A DNA stretch of 64,000 bases from Auricularia sp. M13 (lineage: Eukaryota; Basidiomycota; Agaricomycetes; Auriculariales; Auriculariaceae). Where the stretch lies: positions 62,001 through 126,000 of the forward strand of contig CM073199.1 in NCBI GenBank assembly GCA_037042915.1, in the 5' to 3' direction. Below are positions 19,648-30,400 of this stretch, in pieces. The notes beneath the pieces were generated by a model, which made no database searches, was not told the DNA's origin, and saw nothing but the letters and a program-made list of their open reading frames with translations. Made by a program: the position numbers and the translations under genes. How positions within the stretch are numbered: position 1 is the stretch's first letter; every line of letters starts with the position of its first letter.

Positions 19648-19975
19648 GGATAAAGGACAGCACATTACTATTGAGTCATCTAGTGGTTCATTTTCACCTG
19701 TTCTCACCATGGTGTTGGAATCTGTCAGTGTCATCACATGATTTGCCAATGGGATTGAATCGTTAGGAATGACAATTGGCATGTGTTTAATGGCACCAGC
19801 ACAGGATGCGACTGTGCTTAGCATTCAATGACAAATGAGGCTCGTGGTACTTCTTGTAAATTACCTTTCTGGACAGTGTGACTCAGTGAAGCACATATCT
19901 CCGCAGCACATGCTGACTAGTATAATTTGTTTTCACGTGAGTCATGAATCTCCACAGTTGTGCCTGACAAACGGG

Positions 19976-19982
19976 TATAAAG
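19976..19982 (+). promoter_or_regulatory. TATA box of mini-protein B
   Basis: The sequence gggTATAAAGagg lies 87 bp before the ATG at 20069 and is followed by a pyrimidine-rich stretch. Confidence 0.6.
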
Positions 19983-20068
19983 AGGAAGGTGTGCTCTTTG
20001 AGCTTTCCTATACACCCCATCACATTCATCTTACAGTCGTCCTTGTGCTGTCATCATATACTAGCACT

Positions 20069-20404
20069 ATGTGTTGCTTCGTGTCGCTCATGGTTCGATA
20101 TGCATGCACACACAAATATCCAATCGATACACATCTTGTCTGTATAATTTCTATACTGTGTTACAGCTGAGAACTAACGGTTTGAACACAGTTTGACTGT
20201 GGGGTTCGATTCTGTGTCTTCAGCAAATTCCATCGGGGGTGTGGTCAATGTACGAACAGATGCACTGGTGTTGTCGAATCAAGGGAAATCCCCTACCGCT
20301 CTGTTGATAGACTCTGTGGTCTGTGTATTGCTCAGGTTGAGGCCTGGGCAGAGCAAAGCATGGATGCCGTCTTCAATCCTGTAGCTGGTGTGTCACATAA
20401 TTAG
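20069..20404 (+). CDS. Cys/His-rich mini-protein B, 2 exons
   Basis: Exon 1 is 20069-20137 and exon 2 is 20192-20404, giving 93 residues, the same length as mini-protein A. The 54-nt intron has a CTAAC branch site close to its AG. The start is MCCFVSL, then YACTHKY. After the splice come FDCGVRFCVFSKFHRGCGQC, a further C in TNRC, and LCGLC near residue 65. The spacing C-x-H, DCG-x3-C, C-x2-C, C-x2-C parallels A. The donor GTCTGT is unusual but is the only one that keeps the frame. Likely a small zinc-binding protein of unknown role. Confidence 0.55.
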
Positions 20405-21062
20405 TAGTTGGCCGACATCCAAGTCTCACCTTTTCCTCCACTCGATCTTAATGCCTTATTCACATGTCCATAAACTGCAATGCTGATGAACGAACAAGTG
20501 TGCCAGCTCTGCCGCGCGTGGGGATAATAAAACATAATGTCTAAGGCTACAATGTATCGATCGTGCTATCAAAGTGTTGATGGCAGTTATGGATAGACAC
20601 CAAGTCTACATTGTCTGGTCAAGGTGGAAAATACAACTTGAACTGTATGCATAACAGCTGAGTATGGGATAGACAGTTGAATGAATGTTTCAACGTATGT
20701 CTTTCAGGGGAGCTTAAGCATTACTTGGTTGTGTGTTATCTGCGATGTTGGGTCAAGGTGAGGAGTAAGGCATCACTGGCTAGGCCAACTGTGCAATCTA
20801 CATATAGATGTACAGCGTAGAACTAGGTCCACGGCATAATATGTATAGCCACCATCTATAATAATCCAACTAGGCAGGTCGCACCAACATCTCAGCCTGC
20901 ATCCAGCTTACATGTGGCAGTGCATCAGGTCTACCCGCTTGTCTATAATAATCTGATTGGACCTATCACTTCAATCTCTCAGCCTCATCAGTCCCCAATG
21001 TACAGGTCATGCGATGAAATGCTTCCAGCACAACTCCCTTCACTTATAGAACGGAATTGCAC
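20405..21062. other. 3' flank of the Helitron ORF
   Basis: AT-rich with several tataat words. A Helitron 3' hairpin with CTRR end should lie here if the element ends close to its ORF, but I could not identify one with confidence. No gene seen. Confidence 0.35.
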
Positions 21063-24000
21063 TCAGTATGGCATTCGGGTGTAAATTACAAATGTCAACA
21101 TAAACTCAGTTCCATCCATGACTGTCTTTGATGACATGGCGGGTAAGATGCGATCAACGTCATCGCATTCTAAAATGCCACGGCCACCATTATGCATGCC
21201 GTCATGAAACCACATTCGACGGGTTGCATCAATATGACGCATGATATAATGAAACCTGCCGTAGTAATGTGCACTCTGTAATTGCCACTTGAGGTCCTTA
21301 GTTTCTACAAAGAGAGGTACCAATACGCTGTTGTCGTTCTGATGCACATAGACCGGGACAACAGCTGGCCCACTCACAACCACAACATCGGCAGCAGAGT
21401 ATGGAACACAGCATTTGGAGCGACGTGTTGTATACAATAGCGTATTTAGAATCTGCTCTGTAAGGTCCTTGGTGTTGGGGAAAAACAGAACATTCAAAGG
21501 CACACTGAACGGCGCAGTGCATTTTTGACACACATGGCATTTCATTCGAACAACCCATGGAATCATGGTCGAGTCCAAAGTGATGCGAGCCAGATCAGCA
21601 AGACTGGTGCCATTTGGTCCATCTGGAAAGTACATGGGCTGCAGGGAGTGCAATACACGTCTAATTGTGTCACGGGCCCCTTCAAGTGTTTGTTCGTTGG
21701 CAGAAATTTTTACAAATTCTGCAAACAGTATTGATGATATGTAACTGGCGCCTTGTAAAAACCGTCCTATCCCTGTGGGATCAAGAAGCCAGGCATGATA
21801 CAATGAACCAAAAAGGGAATCATATGCACAGCTCCAATTCCGTGAGTCCCATTTTAAACCGACTGGACCTGGGGCTTGGTGACGCCCAGACAGAGCAGAC
21901 GCAATACGTTTTGATGGAGGTTCTGTCTGTGTATCGTGCAGTGATCTTTTTCGTTTTTTGCTTGGTCTTATATCTTCGTTATCTGGAAATTCGAAGTTTC
22001 TAAAAAGCATGGAACGAGCATAACGAACATCCCAGTCCAGGTGCTTTTGCATATTCGGGGGCTTGTAGGAAATGCCACGGCTTTCCATATACTGTGCAAT
22101 GCGTGTATATCGCAGTGGAGACGTCACAGAGCCAGGCAACTGATTGTTAAACTGGAGTCGAGTAATATCATCCAATATTTCGATGTCGCGGAATTCTGAC
22201 AGTAGGTCATTGCTAAGTCCTCCTTGAATATGGGATGCATGGAATCCCTGCAGAATTAGGGTATACCGAGCAAATGCACTACGAGAGAGGGCAGTGTAAT
22301 ATGCCTGGTGGCCGCGAAGGTTGAACAAATCCACAACATTGTTGACACGTGTTTTTCCCTGACTTCCGTAGTCAGTCATTGCAAAGTTTGGAAGTACATG
22401 CACTTGCTTTCGTCGTATGGTAAGATAGGTATCATCGGGTAAGATGCAGTTCGTGGTGGCTTCATCTGCGCACAATGGAACAACGTTAGCTGGCAGGCCA
22501 TCTAACTGGACATTCAAAGTGCCATTGGTGAGCTGCACAAACAAGACATCAAGAGTCCGTTTACCACCTGATGTTCGGCTAGATTGCCAGTCTACAACAA
22601 TGCCCTCCCCACCATTGGTAACACCACATTCTGTGGCTATATTCTTTTTGATTATCACGGGCATACCTTTGCAGATTCGAAGCACACCAGGTACATTGTC
22701 GGAGTCATAGTGTGGTAATTCCCATAAAACATTTCGCAAGCGTTCTGAAATCTCCGCACGCCATTGCTTACGACCCCGTTTCCTGGGGCCCGTAGCATTA
22801 TCGTCACCTTCGCCAATCTTATCGACTGAATAGAAGTCGTGTAAAGACTCGCCCATATCACGTGCAAATTTTTCACATCCTAGCGAATTGATTGCGTCTC
22901 GATGGGCATTCACACCGGTAATCACAGAGACGTGCCTGAACCTCTCATCTTCCAGTGGAGATCTGTCTTTTGACGTGTCAACAACCATGGTTTTCAGGAA
23001 CGCAACATCGGCCTGGTCACATTTTTTGAATCGCATATTCATGAGCGCTGCACGGAAGCGGATATCATCATCGCTCATTTCTCGCTGCCTCATATTTTCC
23101 CTCAGGACTACTACTGTAACAACCTGTAGCCACAAAGCTTTCCCGATAGCACAGCGCTGGTTATAACCGTCAGACCCGCGATCACCAACCTTTGTATTGT
23201 ACAGTGTGGCACCTAACACTGGTGGTAGTTGTGCGAAATCACCCGCAAAGATAACGTTGAACCCACCGTATGCTTCAGTGCGTGCATTGTGTATCATGCT
23301 GAGCCGTTCAGATATAATCTTCATGTCTGAGCAGGAGATCATCGAGACTTCATCGATGAATATATACTTAACACGCGAGAGGGCAGCCCGCATGTCAGCT
23401 TTCATCGTTCGTTGTCCGGTACTTTTGGTATTTAACCCTAATGCAGAATGATAAGTATGGCCACCAATATTTGCGGCTGCTGTCCCTGTAGGAGCCAGTA
23501 AAAGTAGAGAGCTACCGGCATTCAATCGCTCAAAGAATGAAGACAACGCATGGATAACTCTGGACTTGCCAGTCCCAGCCATACCAGCCAAATACATCCG
23601 CAGAGGATCTAGCAAACCACAAAGATAATGGTGTGCAACAATCAAGAAGGCCCGTTGTTGTTCGGGGTTCAGTTCGAATTCCGTGATCACATGGGCCACA
23701 AGCTCGCTTGGGAGCATAGTTCCTGTGTCAATGACACATTTAATATTCAGAGAATCGAGATAGGCCTGATCAACAATTCTAAATTTATAAGAAAGTCGAC
23801 AATCTGACGACTCCCTGAAGTCTGCAGAATCCTGTTGAAAATATGTGGAGACTATAGATCTCGCAAATTTTGCCATCTGAAGTAGTTTTGTCCAGAAAGC
23901 CACAGACTGCGATGCTATTCTGCACGATTCAAGATCCATAGTGACATCACCCTGATCGCGTGGTTTTAGCCACCCCCGTGATTTTAGTATCCGGACCATT

Positions 24001-27000
24001 TCCGCAGCACGGTGCATTGTTTTTGCACGCTTGGGGCCAATGACAAAGTCGTCGTTGTCGTTCTGGGTATCATCTTGCTGACCCTCGATATTTCCAATGT
24101 AATTTTCATCCACATTTTCGTTTTCAGTGCCTTCATCATCATCAGCAGCAACAGAATTTCTTTTACGTTGACTGTAATCATCCCGTTCATCCAAACATTC
24201 ATATTTCAAGTTGAAATTATCCATAATTTGTGCCTGCCGAGGGGAGAATTCGAACGAGTCGAATATGGATTCCCAAGATTCAGTTTGTTTTTTTAGGTCC
24301 AGTCCCGTCCTCCAAGGCTTGAACAACGTCAACATTGTACAGCAGTAGAAGTCCCGATCTCCAGCATCGCGCCTAGGAATTGGCCCCCCAATGAAGTTTG
24401 GAACAATGTTTGCACGTTGATTGTCTAGATATACGAGATGAGATTCTTCTTGGGGGTGACTGGGCATAAACCTATAGCTAGTACAGTCTTCAACACCTTC
24501 GCCCATCTGTAGTGTAATACGGACGGGCCCTGGGACATCTCTGGGTCTATGGCTGGAAAGTCGTTTCGTTTTGGAGTACAGTCTGATCCAGTCGTATAGA
24601 CAATATGCTGCATGCTCCACAGGCCTCAACATGTAATCCTGAACGGGCGAGAGAGCAATCAAGTTTACATTCTCTATGTTCTTTTGATCACGCGCTATCA
24701 CAACATTATAATCGGAAATAGGGTCCAGTTCAAGGTCATCATGCTCATCAGGTAAAGTCTCCGAGAATGAGCACAACACCTCAGACACAAAACCACGCCA
24801 GTAGACAGATTTGAACTCATGACTTTTGTAATGATCAGGCAGATCAAGCAGATATGATGCGGCCATGGGCGCTCCAATTTCAGTTTTCGAAGTGAAGCTG
24901 TTGATGATTCCGGTGACAATTTTGCGTTTATTATCACTGGCAGTGTTTCCTAATCCTTTTAGTGCAGCATGACGAAGCAGCTGGGATCTGATAAGATGAA
25001 ACATCCCTGGAGTTTTCAAACCAACTTTCGTGATGTAATCACTTGCATATGCAATGACCGCTTTAATCGCTGTCCCACTGAGCAAGCATGTCACATCAGT
25101 ATTACAGCGCAGCAGATACGTTAACACCGGATTAATAGTATTCATGCGCTTCTCATCCTGCCTAATGTGGATGTAACCAGTATTATCTACGTGAGTCTCC
25201 TTCACCAGTTTGCGGGGGAACCGCCGCTTACACTTTGACTGTAGGTCAAGACAGCGCTTATCACATCTGTGCATGTTAGTTCTACACAATAAATCATTCA
25301 CTGTGGCACGGAAGTGTTTTGTCCAGTCTTCCACCGATGAACTACGTTGTGGTAATACATCCATTGGCAGGATATAATCAGGGTTTTGGGACTGTGTTCT
25401 TTGAGCCAGTACCGCTTCATCTTTGGTGGAGTCGATCAATCGTCCTTGGTGGCAGCTGTCTAAGTAAGCCATTAATTGCTTCTGGAATCTGGAATCTGGG
25501 TCCAGTAATCGTTTTTTAATCTCTTCTGGGGAGAGTGCATATTTTAACCACAGTAACAGATGAAGGTGTAAAGTCAGGCGCCCCTGTTGCTCGACAGTTC
25601 CGTAAAAGGCATTAGTTATTCCGAATAAGCCAGGTTCGTCTTTTTCCCAACGAAGAATTTCCTCCAAAAACAGAGCCACAATAAAATGGAAAAAGCGCGC
25701 ACTTGCTACGGGATTGTTCGCAATCAGGCGCCATTTGTCGTCGTCTGACAGAAGACTTATCTTTTTTTCATCAAATTTTTTGTCAATGCCCGCAAAATAT
25801 AGACATAAAGGGTGGTGAATATCGGCGGGTGCAAACGTAATGAACCACGTTGGGGCCCCCATGTAGGATAGCAGCGACCATAACTCATTACGCTGATATT
25901 TTTTGGCTGTGATTGATCCCGGCACATGCCCGTTGACCATGTCCAATTCGCTGATGATCCTAAAGCACTTCTTTTCAGTCTCTGTAACAGGTTTCCAACG
26001 TGGATCAGCCTTTAACTTATCTGCTAATTCGCCAAAAACAGATTCATCTATGCTGCTGACCATTTCGGCCAAGCGTTTAAACTTGCTCTTTGTGCTCAAG
26101 AATGCCCCGGCTGCACTACCCTTTACAATCTGCTCCTGATTGAATGCAATGAGCGCAAATTCAGGGTCCATCTGAAATCGCTTGTCGTAGTACATCAGCA
26201 GGTGTTTCTTGTGAGCATGTTCGGACATTTCACCCTCAACTAGATCATTACATATTCCGCCCAATCCATAAGGAAAGAGCCAGGGAAACATTTTCGGAAA
26301 TAGATCACTGTTGTGCCAGAGAGTTTCAGGATGCGCTCCATGTGGCACAGCGAGAGATTTTCCATTGATCATATGCTTGGCTGCGATTGCGGTGACGGCA
26401 TGATAATTGTCGGCGGTGACAGCATCGAATGCTACCCCTGACACTGAAAATGGACAGGAGCCGCTGGACACCCCCACTTCGGTATCATTGTCATGGACAG
26501 CACGTGCTTCATTAGGGATGTTACTTTCGTTGTTTGCATATGAGAAAACCTCAGGGACCACACCGTCCTCGTAAGACTCCATATTGTGTCGCGAAACTTC
26601 AATGTCGTGGTAATGGTGATTGTTTACTTTGAGCCAATTTAAAGCTGCCATGACCCTATTCCGACTAATTACAAAGGGGAGCCGCTTCTTGTCTTCGTCC
26701 AACGGGCGTGCTGCTCCCGTGAAAACAATCGACAGCAACTCATCCAATTCATCCCGATGGGGCGGAAGCACATCGTACAGCTTTGGGTATGGGTTTGGGT
26801 AGCAGATCATGTTGGCATTCAATTTATGAAGGCCAGAGACACCGATGCGTACAATGCATTTGTGTCGCCTGGACCGAGCCACCAACAGTTTTTCTGCGAA
26901 TGTAAGTACCTGTAACACCTTGGGAACCTTGCCGATCCAAATCCCATTGGCCAATGCAAATTTAGGCATATGATTAACTTGCAATGAGACTGCACAAGTA

Positions 27001-28757
27001 CAACACACCCCCGAAAGCTCGTCTATCAGGACTGGCATCACCTGGAAGGAGTATGTACCCAAAGACCCCTTTACACGTTCCGTTGCAGTGACCTCAGGGC
27101 GACATAACACAGCATTTATTTCATCTGTCAGCTTTTCCTTGGGTATCAAATCTCTGGCTGGTGTTAGGTATCCGCATACTGCGCACCCCTCCTCCTCAAC
27201 CACCTGGGGCGCACACTTGTTGCATACGTTATCAATCAGTTTTGTGATGAAACCTGCATCTGCGGGCTGTGGTGGGAACTCGGTCTTCTCGAGAAATAAC
27301 GGTTCACTGCATTGTACAAATGTAATTAACGAGCTACATTTTGTGTTACACTGGTGCATTTTCAGAGCTTGTACTATACCAGACGTTGAAGATTCTATAA
27401 TTCCGTGCATAAGGGCAATTTCTCGTCTCTGGCGAGCAAGCACATTGTCTGCTAGTACCGTCAGCGGAATCTTGCATGGAACGAGGTCCTTGGCGACATA
27501 CCTTGATAAATGCTCGGGGTCAAATTCAACGTGATTACAGTACCGATACTTGGCGCTTGGCTTGAGGCTGGTTGAATACTCTGAGAAAGCCGAAACGAGT
27601 CGGGAGGCCACATATGCAGATGTGATAGGTAAATATTCAGCAGTATTCTTGTCAGTTGACGGAGAAAAAATTGCCCATATATTCTGACACCTGTCATCGC
27701 AGATGTGATCGAATGCCAGCTGTACTATATCCCCCACTGTTTTTGAACTATAACCTGTGGTGTCAAACACGTGGTGCATTTCACAGGCCTTCCGCAGCGC
27801 AGCCCCGCGCAGTCTGGTTGCCGCGACATCGAGAGGGACCTGAAGCGCCGTTTCGAACAGCTGAATGCCATCAGAGCGCAGGTCTTTGTAGCCTGTGAAA
27901 TACCACCACTCGCTTGCGCATATTACACCCTGTATGAAGTCCGAGGACGCAAACCTAAGTAGGGCTGAGAAATGGAACAATCGCGCGTGCTTGGCGCGCT
28001 CAGGCTGGTGACCACCGCCAACGCGGGTGTACGAAGCGGTAAAATCCGATGCAAACGGCCGCTCGAAACAGTCAGCACAATCAGGCAGTGACGACACCCG
28101 TTGAACTTCATGAGTTTCTTGTGCGTGCCCTCGCTCAAATGCACACAACCAGACCCCATACAAGGTTGGGAACAGCTGGAAGCGATAACAAAACAGGATC
28201 CAGTGGAGCCACTGGCGTGCGAATCGACGCCGTCTCAACTTTCGAGGCAGTCGCAAAGCAGTCCAATGGTCAACAATGAAGGTCAGCCACAGTCGACGAA
28301 TACCCAACGGCATAGGCTGTCTGGATCGCGTGTCAACCTCAGTCTCCTGGACGTGAACCGGCACACCGTCTTCTCGCATTATCTGTTGTTCGCGCGGTTG
28401 AGATCCGCTCGGGTGAACAGGTTTATGCACGGAACATATGTTGGGGGAACGTAGCGGACACCATGTAACAGAACAAGACAAAAACGCTACACGGCGTGTG
28501 TCACAAAGCGTCTCGCGACGCAGTTGTGAATCAATGGCATATGGTCGACGGAGCGGAGCCGTTGGGTCGTTGGATGACCGCGACATGCTCAGTAGCGTCA
28601 CAAAGACGAATATGCATAGCTGCCACGAGATGCGGCAGCGGTGGATGTTTGGGGAGATCATGGGATAGTTCGAGCAATTGAGCGCTGGAAGGGCTTTGGG
28701 TTGCAATGTAATTGCGCGGCAAACGCAAACCGCGAGCAGAGGGAGTTTATACAACAC
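21063..28757 (-). mobile_element. Helitron (rolling-circle transposon), ends not located
   Basis: Defined by its RepHel coding region. The true element is larger than the ORF. Neither the 5' TC end nor the 3' hairpin-CTRR end was found by eye. The flanks hold Cys-rich mini-genes on one side and a nucleoporin gene fragment on the other, either of which could be cargo. Confidence 0.75.
21063..28757 (-). CDS. Helitron Rep-helicase with C-terminal protease-like domain
   Basis: One open frame of up to 2564 codons. There is no ATG at its upstream limit, and the first roughly 270 codons look non-coding, so the real start is probably nearer 27.9-28.0 kb. Order by codon number in the frame: a DUF6570-like region near 600; the Rep endonuclease near 950-1250, with HUH motif LHLHLLLW near 1066 and the two-tyrosine motif YASDYITK near 1237; a PIF1-type helicase with Walker A GMAGTGKS near 1727, Walker B IFIDEVSMIS near 1802, AGDFAQLPP and YTALSRS near 2180. 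The C-terminal 270 residues have NWSCAYDSLF and, later, RFHYIMRH, laid out like the Cys and His boxes of ubiquitin proteases. The frame has no stops, so the copy may be active. Rep nicks and joins DNA; the helicase unwinds it. Confidence 0.93.
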   Translation of the reverse strand: MLYKLPLLAVCVCRAITLQPKALPALNCSNYPMISPNIHRCRISWQLCIFVFVTLLSMSRSSNDPTAPLRRPYAIDSQLRRETLCDTRRVAFLSCSVTWCPLRSPNICSVHKPVHPSGSQPREQQIMREDGVPVHVQETEVDTRSRQPMPLGIRRLWLTFIVDHWTALRLPRKLRRRRFARQWLHWILFCYRFQLFPTLYGVWLCAFERGHAQETHEVQRVSSLPDCADCFERPFASDFTASYTRVGGGHQPERAKHARLFHFSALLRFASSDFIQGVICASEWWYFTGYKDLRSDGIQLFETALQVPLDVAATRLRGAALRKACEMHHVFDTTGYSSKTVGDIVQLAFDHICDDRCQNIWAIFSPSTDKNTAEYLPITSAYVASRLVSAFSEYSTSLKPSAKYRYCNHVEFDPEHLSRYVAKDLVPCKIPLTVLADNVLARQRREIALMHGIIESSTSGIVQALKMHQCNTKCSSLITFVQCSEPLFLEKTEFPPQPADAGFITKLIDNVCNKCAPQVVEEEGCAVCGYLTPARDLIPKEKLTDEINAVLCRPEVTATERVKGSLGTYSFQVMPVLIDELSGVCCTCAVSLQVNHMPKFALANGIWIGKVPKVLQVLTFAEKLLVARSRRHKCIVRIGVSGLHKLNANMICYPNPYPKLYDVLPPHRDELDELLSIVFTGAARPLDEDKKRLPFVISRNRVMAALNWLKVNNHHYHDIEVSRHNMESYEDGVVPEVFSYANNESNIPNEARAVHDNDTEVGVSSGSCPFSVSGVAFDAVTADNYHAVTAIAAKHMINGKSLAVPHGAHPETLWHNSDLFPKMFPWLFPYGLGGICNDLVEGEMSEHAHKKHLLMYYDKRFQMDPEFALIAFNQEQIVKGSAAGAFLSTKSKFKRLAEMVSSIDESVFGELADKLKADPRWKPVTETEKKCFRIISELDMVNGHVPGSITAKKYQRNELWSLLSYMGAPTWFITFAPADIHHPLCLYFAGIDKKFDEKKISLLSDDDKWRLIANNPVASARFFHFIVALFLEEILRWEKDEPGLFGITNAFYGTVEQQGRLTLHLHLLLWLKYALSPEEIKKRLLDPDSRFQKQLMAYLDSCHQGRLIDSTKDEAVLAQRTQSQNPDYILPMDVLPQRSSSVEDWTKHFRATVNDLLCRTNMHRCDKRCLDLQSKCKRRFPRKLVKETHVDNTGYIHIRQDEKRMNTINPVLTYLLRCNTDVTCLLSGTAIKAVIAYASDYITKVGLKTPGMFHLIRSQLLRHAALKGLGNTASDNKRKIVTGIINSFTSKTEIGAPMAASYLLDLPDHYKSHEFKSVYWRGFVSEVLCSFSETLPDEHDDLELDPISDYNVVIARDQKNIENVNLIALSPVQDYMLRPVEHAAYCLYDWIRLYSKTKRLSSHRPRDVPGPVRITLQMGEGVEDCTSYRFMPSHPQEESHLVYLDNQRANIVPNFIGGPIPRRDAGDRDFYCCTMLTLFKPWRTGLDLKKQTESWESIFDSFEFSPRQAQIMDNFNLKYECLDERDDYSQRKRNSVAADDDEGTENENVDENYIGNIEGQQDDTQNDNDDFVIGPKRAKTMHRAAEMVRILKSRGWLKPRDQGDVTMDLESCRIASQSVAFWTKLLQMAKFARSIVSTYFQQDSADFRESSDCRLSYKFRIVDQAYLDSLNIKCVIDTGTMLPSELVAHVITEFELNPEQQRAFLIVAHHYLCGLLDPLRMYLAGMAGTGKSRVIHALSSFFERLNAGSSLLLLAPTGTAAANIGGHTYHSALGLNTKSTGQRTMKADMRAALSRVKYIFIDEVSMISCSDMKIISERLSMIHNARTEAYGGFNVIFAGDFAQLPPVLGATLYNTKVGDRGSDGYNQRCAIGKALWLQVVTVVVLRENMRQREMSDDDIRFRAALMNMRFKKCDQADVAFLKTMVVDTSKDRSPLEDERFRHVSVITGVNAHRDAINSLGCEKFARDMGESLHDFYSVDKIGEGDDNATGPRKRGRKQWRAEISERLRNVLWELPHYDSDNVPGVLRICKGMPVIIKKNIATECGVTNGGEGIVVDWQSSRTSGGKRTLDVLFVQLTNGTLNVQLDGLPANVVPLCADEATTNCILPDDTYLTIRRKQVHVLPNFAMTDYGSQGKTRVNNVVDLFNLRGHQAYYTALSRSAFARYTLILQGFHASHIQGGLSNDLLSEFRDIEILDDITRLQFNNQLPGSVTSPLRYTRIAQYMESRGISYKPPNMQKHLDWDVRYARSMLFRNFEFPDNEDIRPSKKRKRSLHDTQTEPPSKRIASALSGRHQAPGPVGLKWDSRNWSCAYDSLFGSLYHAWLLDPTGIGRFLQGASYISSILFAEFVKISANEQTLEGARDTIRRVLHSLQPMYFPDGPNGTSLADLARITLDSTMIPWVVRMKCHVCQKCTAPFSVPLNVLFFPNTKDLTEQILNTLLYTTRRSKCCVPYSAADVVVVSGPAVVPVYVHQNDNSVLVPLFVETKDLKWQLQSAHYYGRFHYIMRHIDATRRMWFHDGMHNGGRGILECDDVDRILPAMSSKTVMDGTEFMLTFVIYTRMPY

Positions 28758-29787
28758 GATGACTCAACATGACTCGACGGCGTCAAGTCATCGAACGGAA
28801 CCGTCGAAAGCGCAGCTGAAGTGAGTCAGTACACGAATCGGTCGAGGCCTCATCCTGATGACCCGCAGCGCACCTGGAGTAGCAAAGACGACCGTGCAAA
28901 ATAGACTGCCACATCATGCGCATTGTCCTGTGGTTCCCTCTCGGATAACTGCAACATGGTGGTGACACTGGATCTCCGGAACAGCTAATCCTCCAAGCCA
29001 AATTTCGCTGTGCATAAAGATCGTGCCTTGTAAGCACGTGTCCTACAAGTAATCAGGCCGTGACGGATAACCCATAGTGCAAGGCGATGATAAGCGCCCG
29101 GAAAGGTTGAAGGCGGCGGGACGCGAAATTGTGTTTGATCATTGCATCCGCGAAGCGCGACGCAGAGCCTCTCTGGGCTTGCTGCCCGACATGCAGGCAC
29201 ACCCACAACCCGCAGCATGGTCCAAAGACAAGCTGCACGAGCTGTTCTCCGTGGGCTGTGCGATAACGTCCACCTTCTCGATGTGCGACAACTCGCTCGC
29301 GATTCACACAACGACCACAAAGGCTCGTTGCGTACTCGTATCGCTTTGATACTGATTTCTTACACGCTTTTCCAGCCTATCACGACGTGTTCGAGCTCTG
29401 TACAGCCCCCGACGAATACATACTTTGTGAATGTGGACCGCATGCCCTCCCAGCTGCGACGAGATGTCCGTGAATTCAGCTGTTTCGACACGTGAAACGG
29501 ACTCATCGCGCGCGAGCAGTTCATTTCTGACACCTACCACCCCCTTGTACAGCACACGCGCCAAGTCAAGGAACCGCATGAGCACGACGTTGCCCTGTAT
29601 GCCCCGCGATGCGCACTGAACAGCGCGGACGCTGACTTGACGCAGCCTGCAGGCCTACGATGTGTTCATTATACACTCCAACATCACAGACAACTATCGG
29701 GTAGCGCTTTCTGCTCACATCCAACCACTCGAAGTGAGCACGTCATTTGGTTCGTTGACTGTGACTCAATGACGCACAGCAACGCGC
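28758..29787. other. Unassigned, between Helitron and nucleoporin relic
   Basis: Several short open frames on both strands, none with a recognisable domain. Possibly more decayed upstream sequence of the Nup85-like gene or Helitron 5' terminal sequence. Confidence 0.3.
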
Positions 29788-30400
29788 CGTCCGCATGCAA
29801 CATCAGCCGTCCATCTGCTGCAGACCTCTTTCCTACTCGCGTCCGAGTCGAAGCGCGGTCTGGCGGGCAAGGAGATGCTGGACTGGTTGAAACACGACTT
29901 CATTGCAGTCAACGGAGGAGGGCATGGCACTCGCCGCGGCAGATGCGGTGTGGACGGACGCAAACTACTGGCCGTACATCATGTGCTGCATGACGCGCGG
30001 CCTCTCGCGCTCGACCGCGTACTTCCCCGCCAAGCTCGACGCTCACCCGTCACCATACATGCAGCACATCACCGGCATGATCATCCTGCTGCTCGCCGTG
30101 CACCCGCATTCGAGCGCGTATACAACGGACGACGAGTTCTTCCTCGCTTGGCACCAGTGGAAGGAGTGCGTTGCTGTTATCAGATGCGAGTTTGACATGC
30201 TGCTCGTGCGCGAGGGCCAGGAGTGACGTGCCCAGCTGTCCGACGTGCTTGGCATATTGGTGGGGAAAGCCGAGGTCGTTGTATGCCACTGCAGGGAGAG
30301 CGAGGCGGGGTGGAGGGTGGCCGTGTGCATGTGGGTGTCTGGGTGCACATCGGACCGTGACGGGACGACTTACTCGAGAGATGTGCATGTGCACTATCAA
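29788..30400 (+). pseudogene. Nucleoporin Nup85-like gene fragment
   Basis: The conceptual translation resembles the middle of Nup85 (Y/Nup84 complex scaffold of the nuclear pore). It opens with VHLLQTSFLLASESKRG and LDWLKHDFIA, then after a frame change STEEG, NYWPYIMCCMTRGL, AVHPHS and FFLAWHQWKECV, and beyond that VLGILVGKAEVVV and WRVAVCMWV. Two lesions are visible: a frame shift between FIA and STEEG near 29898, and an in-frame TGA at 30224-30226. The N- and C-terminal parts are absent. The assignment rests on motif spacing remembered from the family. It is a broken copy, perhaps captured by the neighbouring Helitron. Confidence 0.6.

Noticed and set aside
20405-21062. Candidate Helitron 3' hairpins followed by CTRR-like ends.
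   Set aside because: Several weak palindromes exist but none has a clean stem at the right distance from CTRR, so no end is claimed.
21298-28728. Many open frames antisense to the Helitron.
   Set aside because: They are shadows of a long conserved coding frame and show no motifs.
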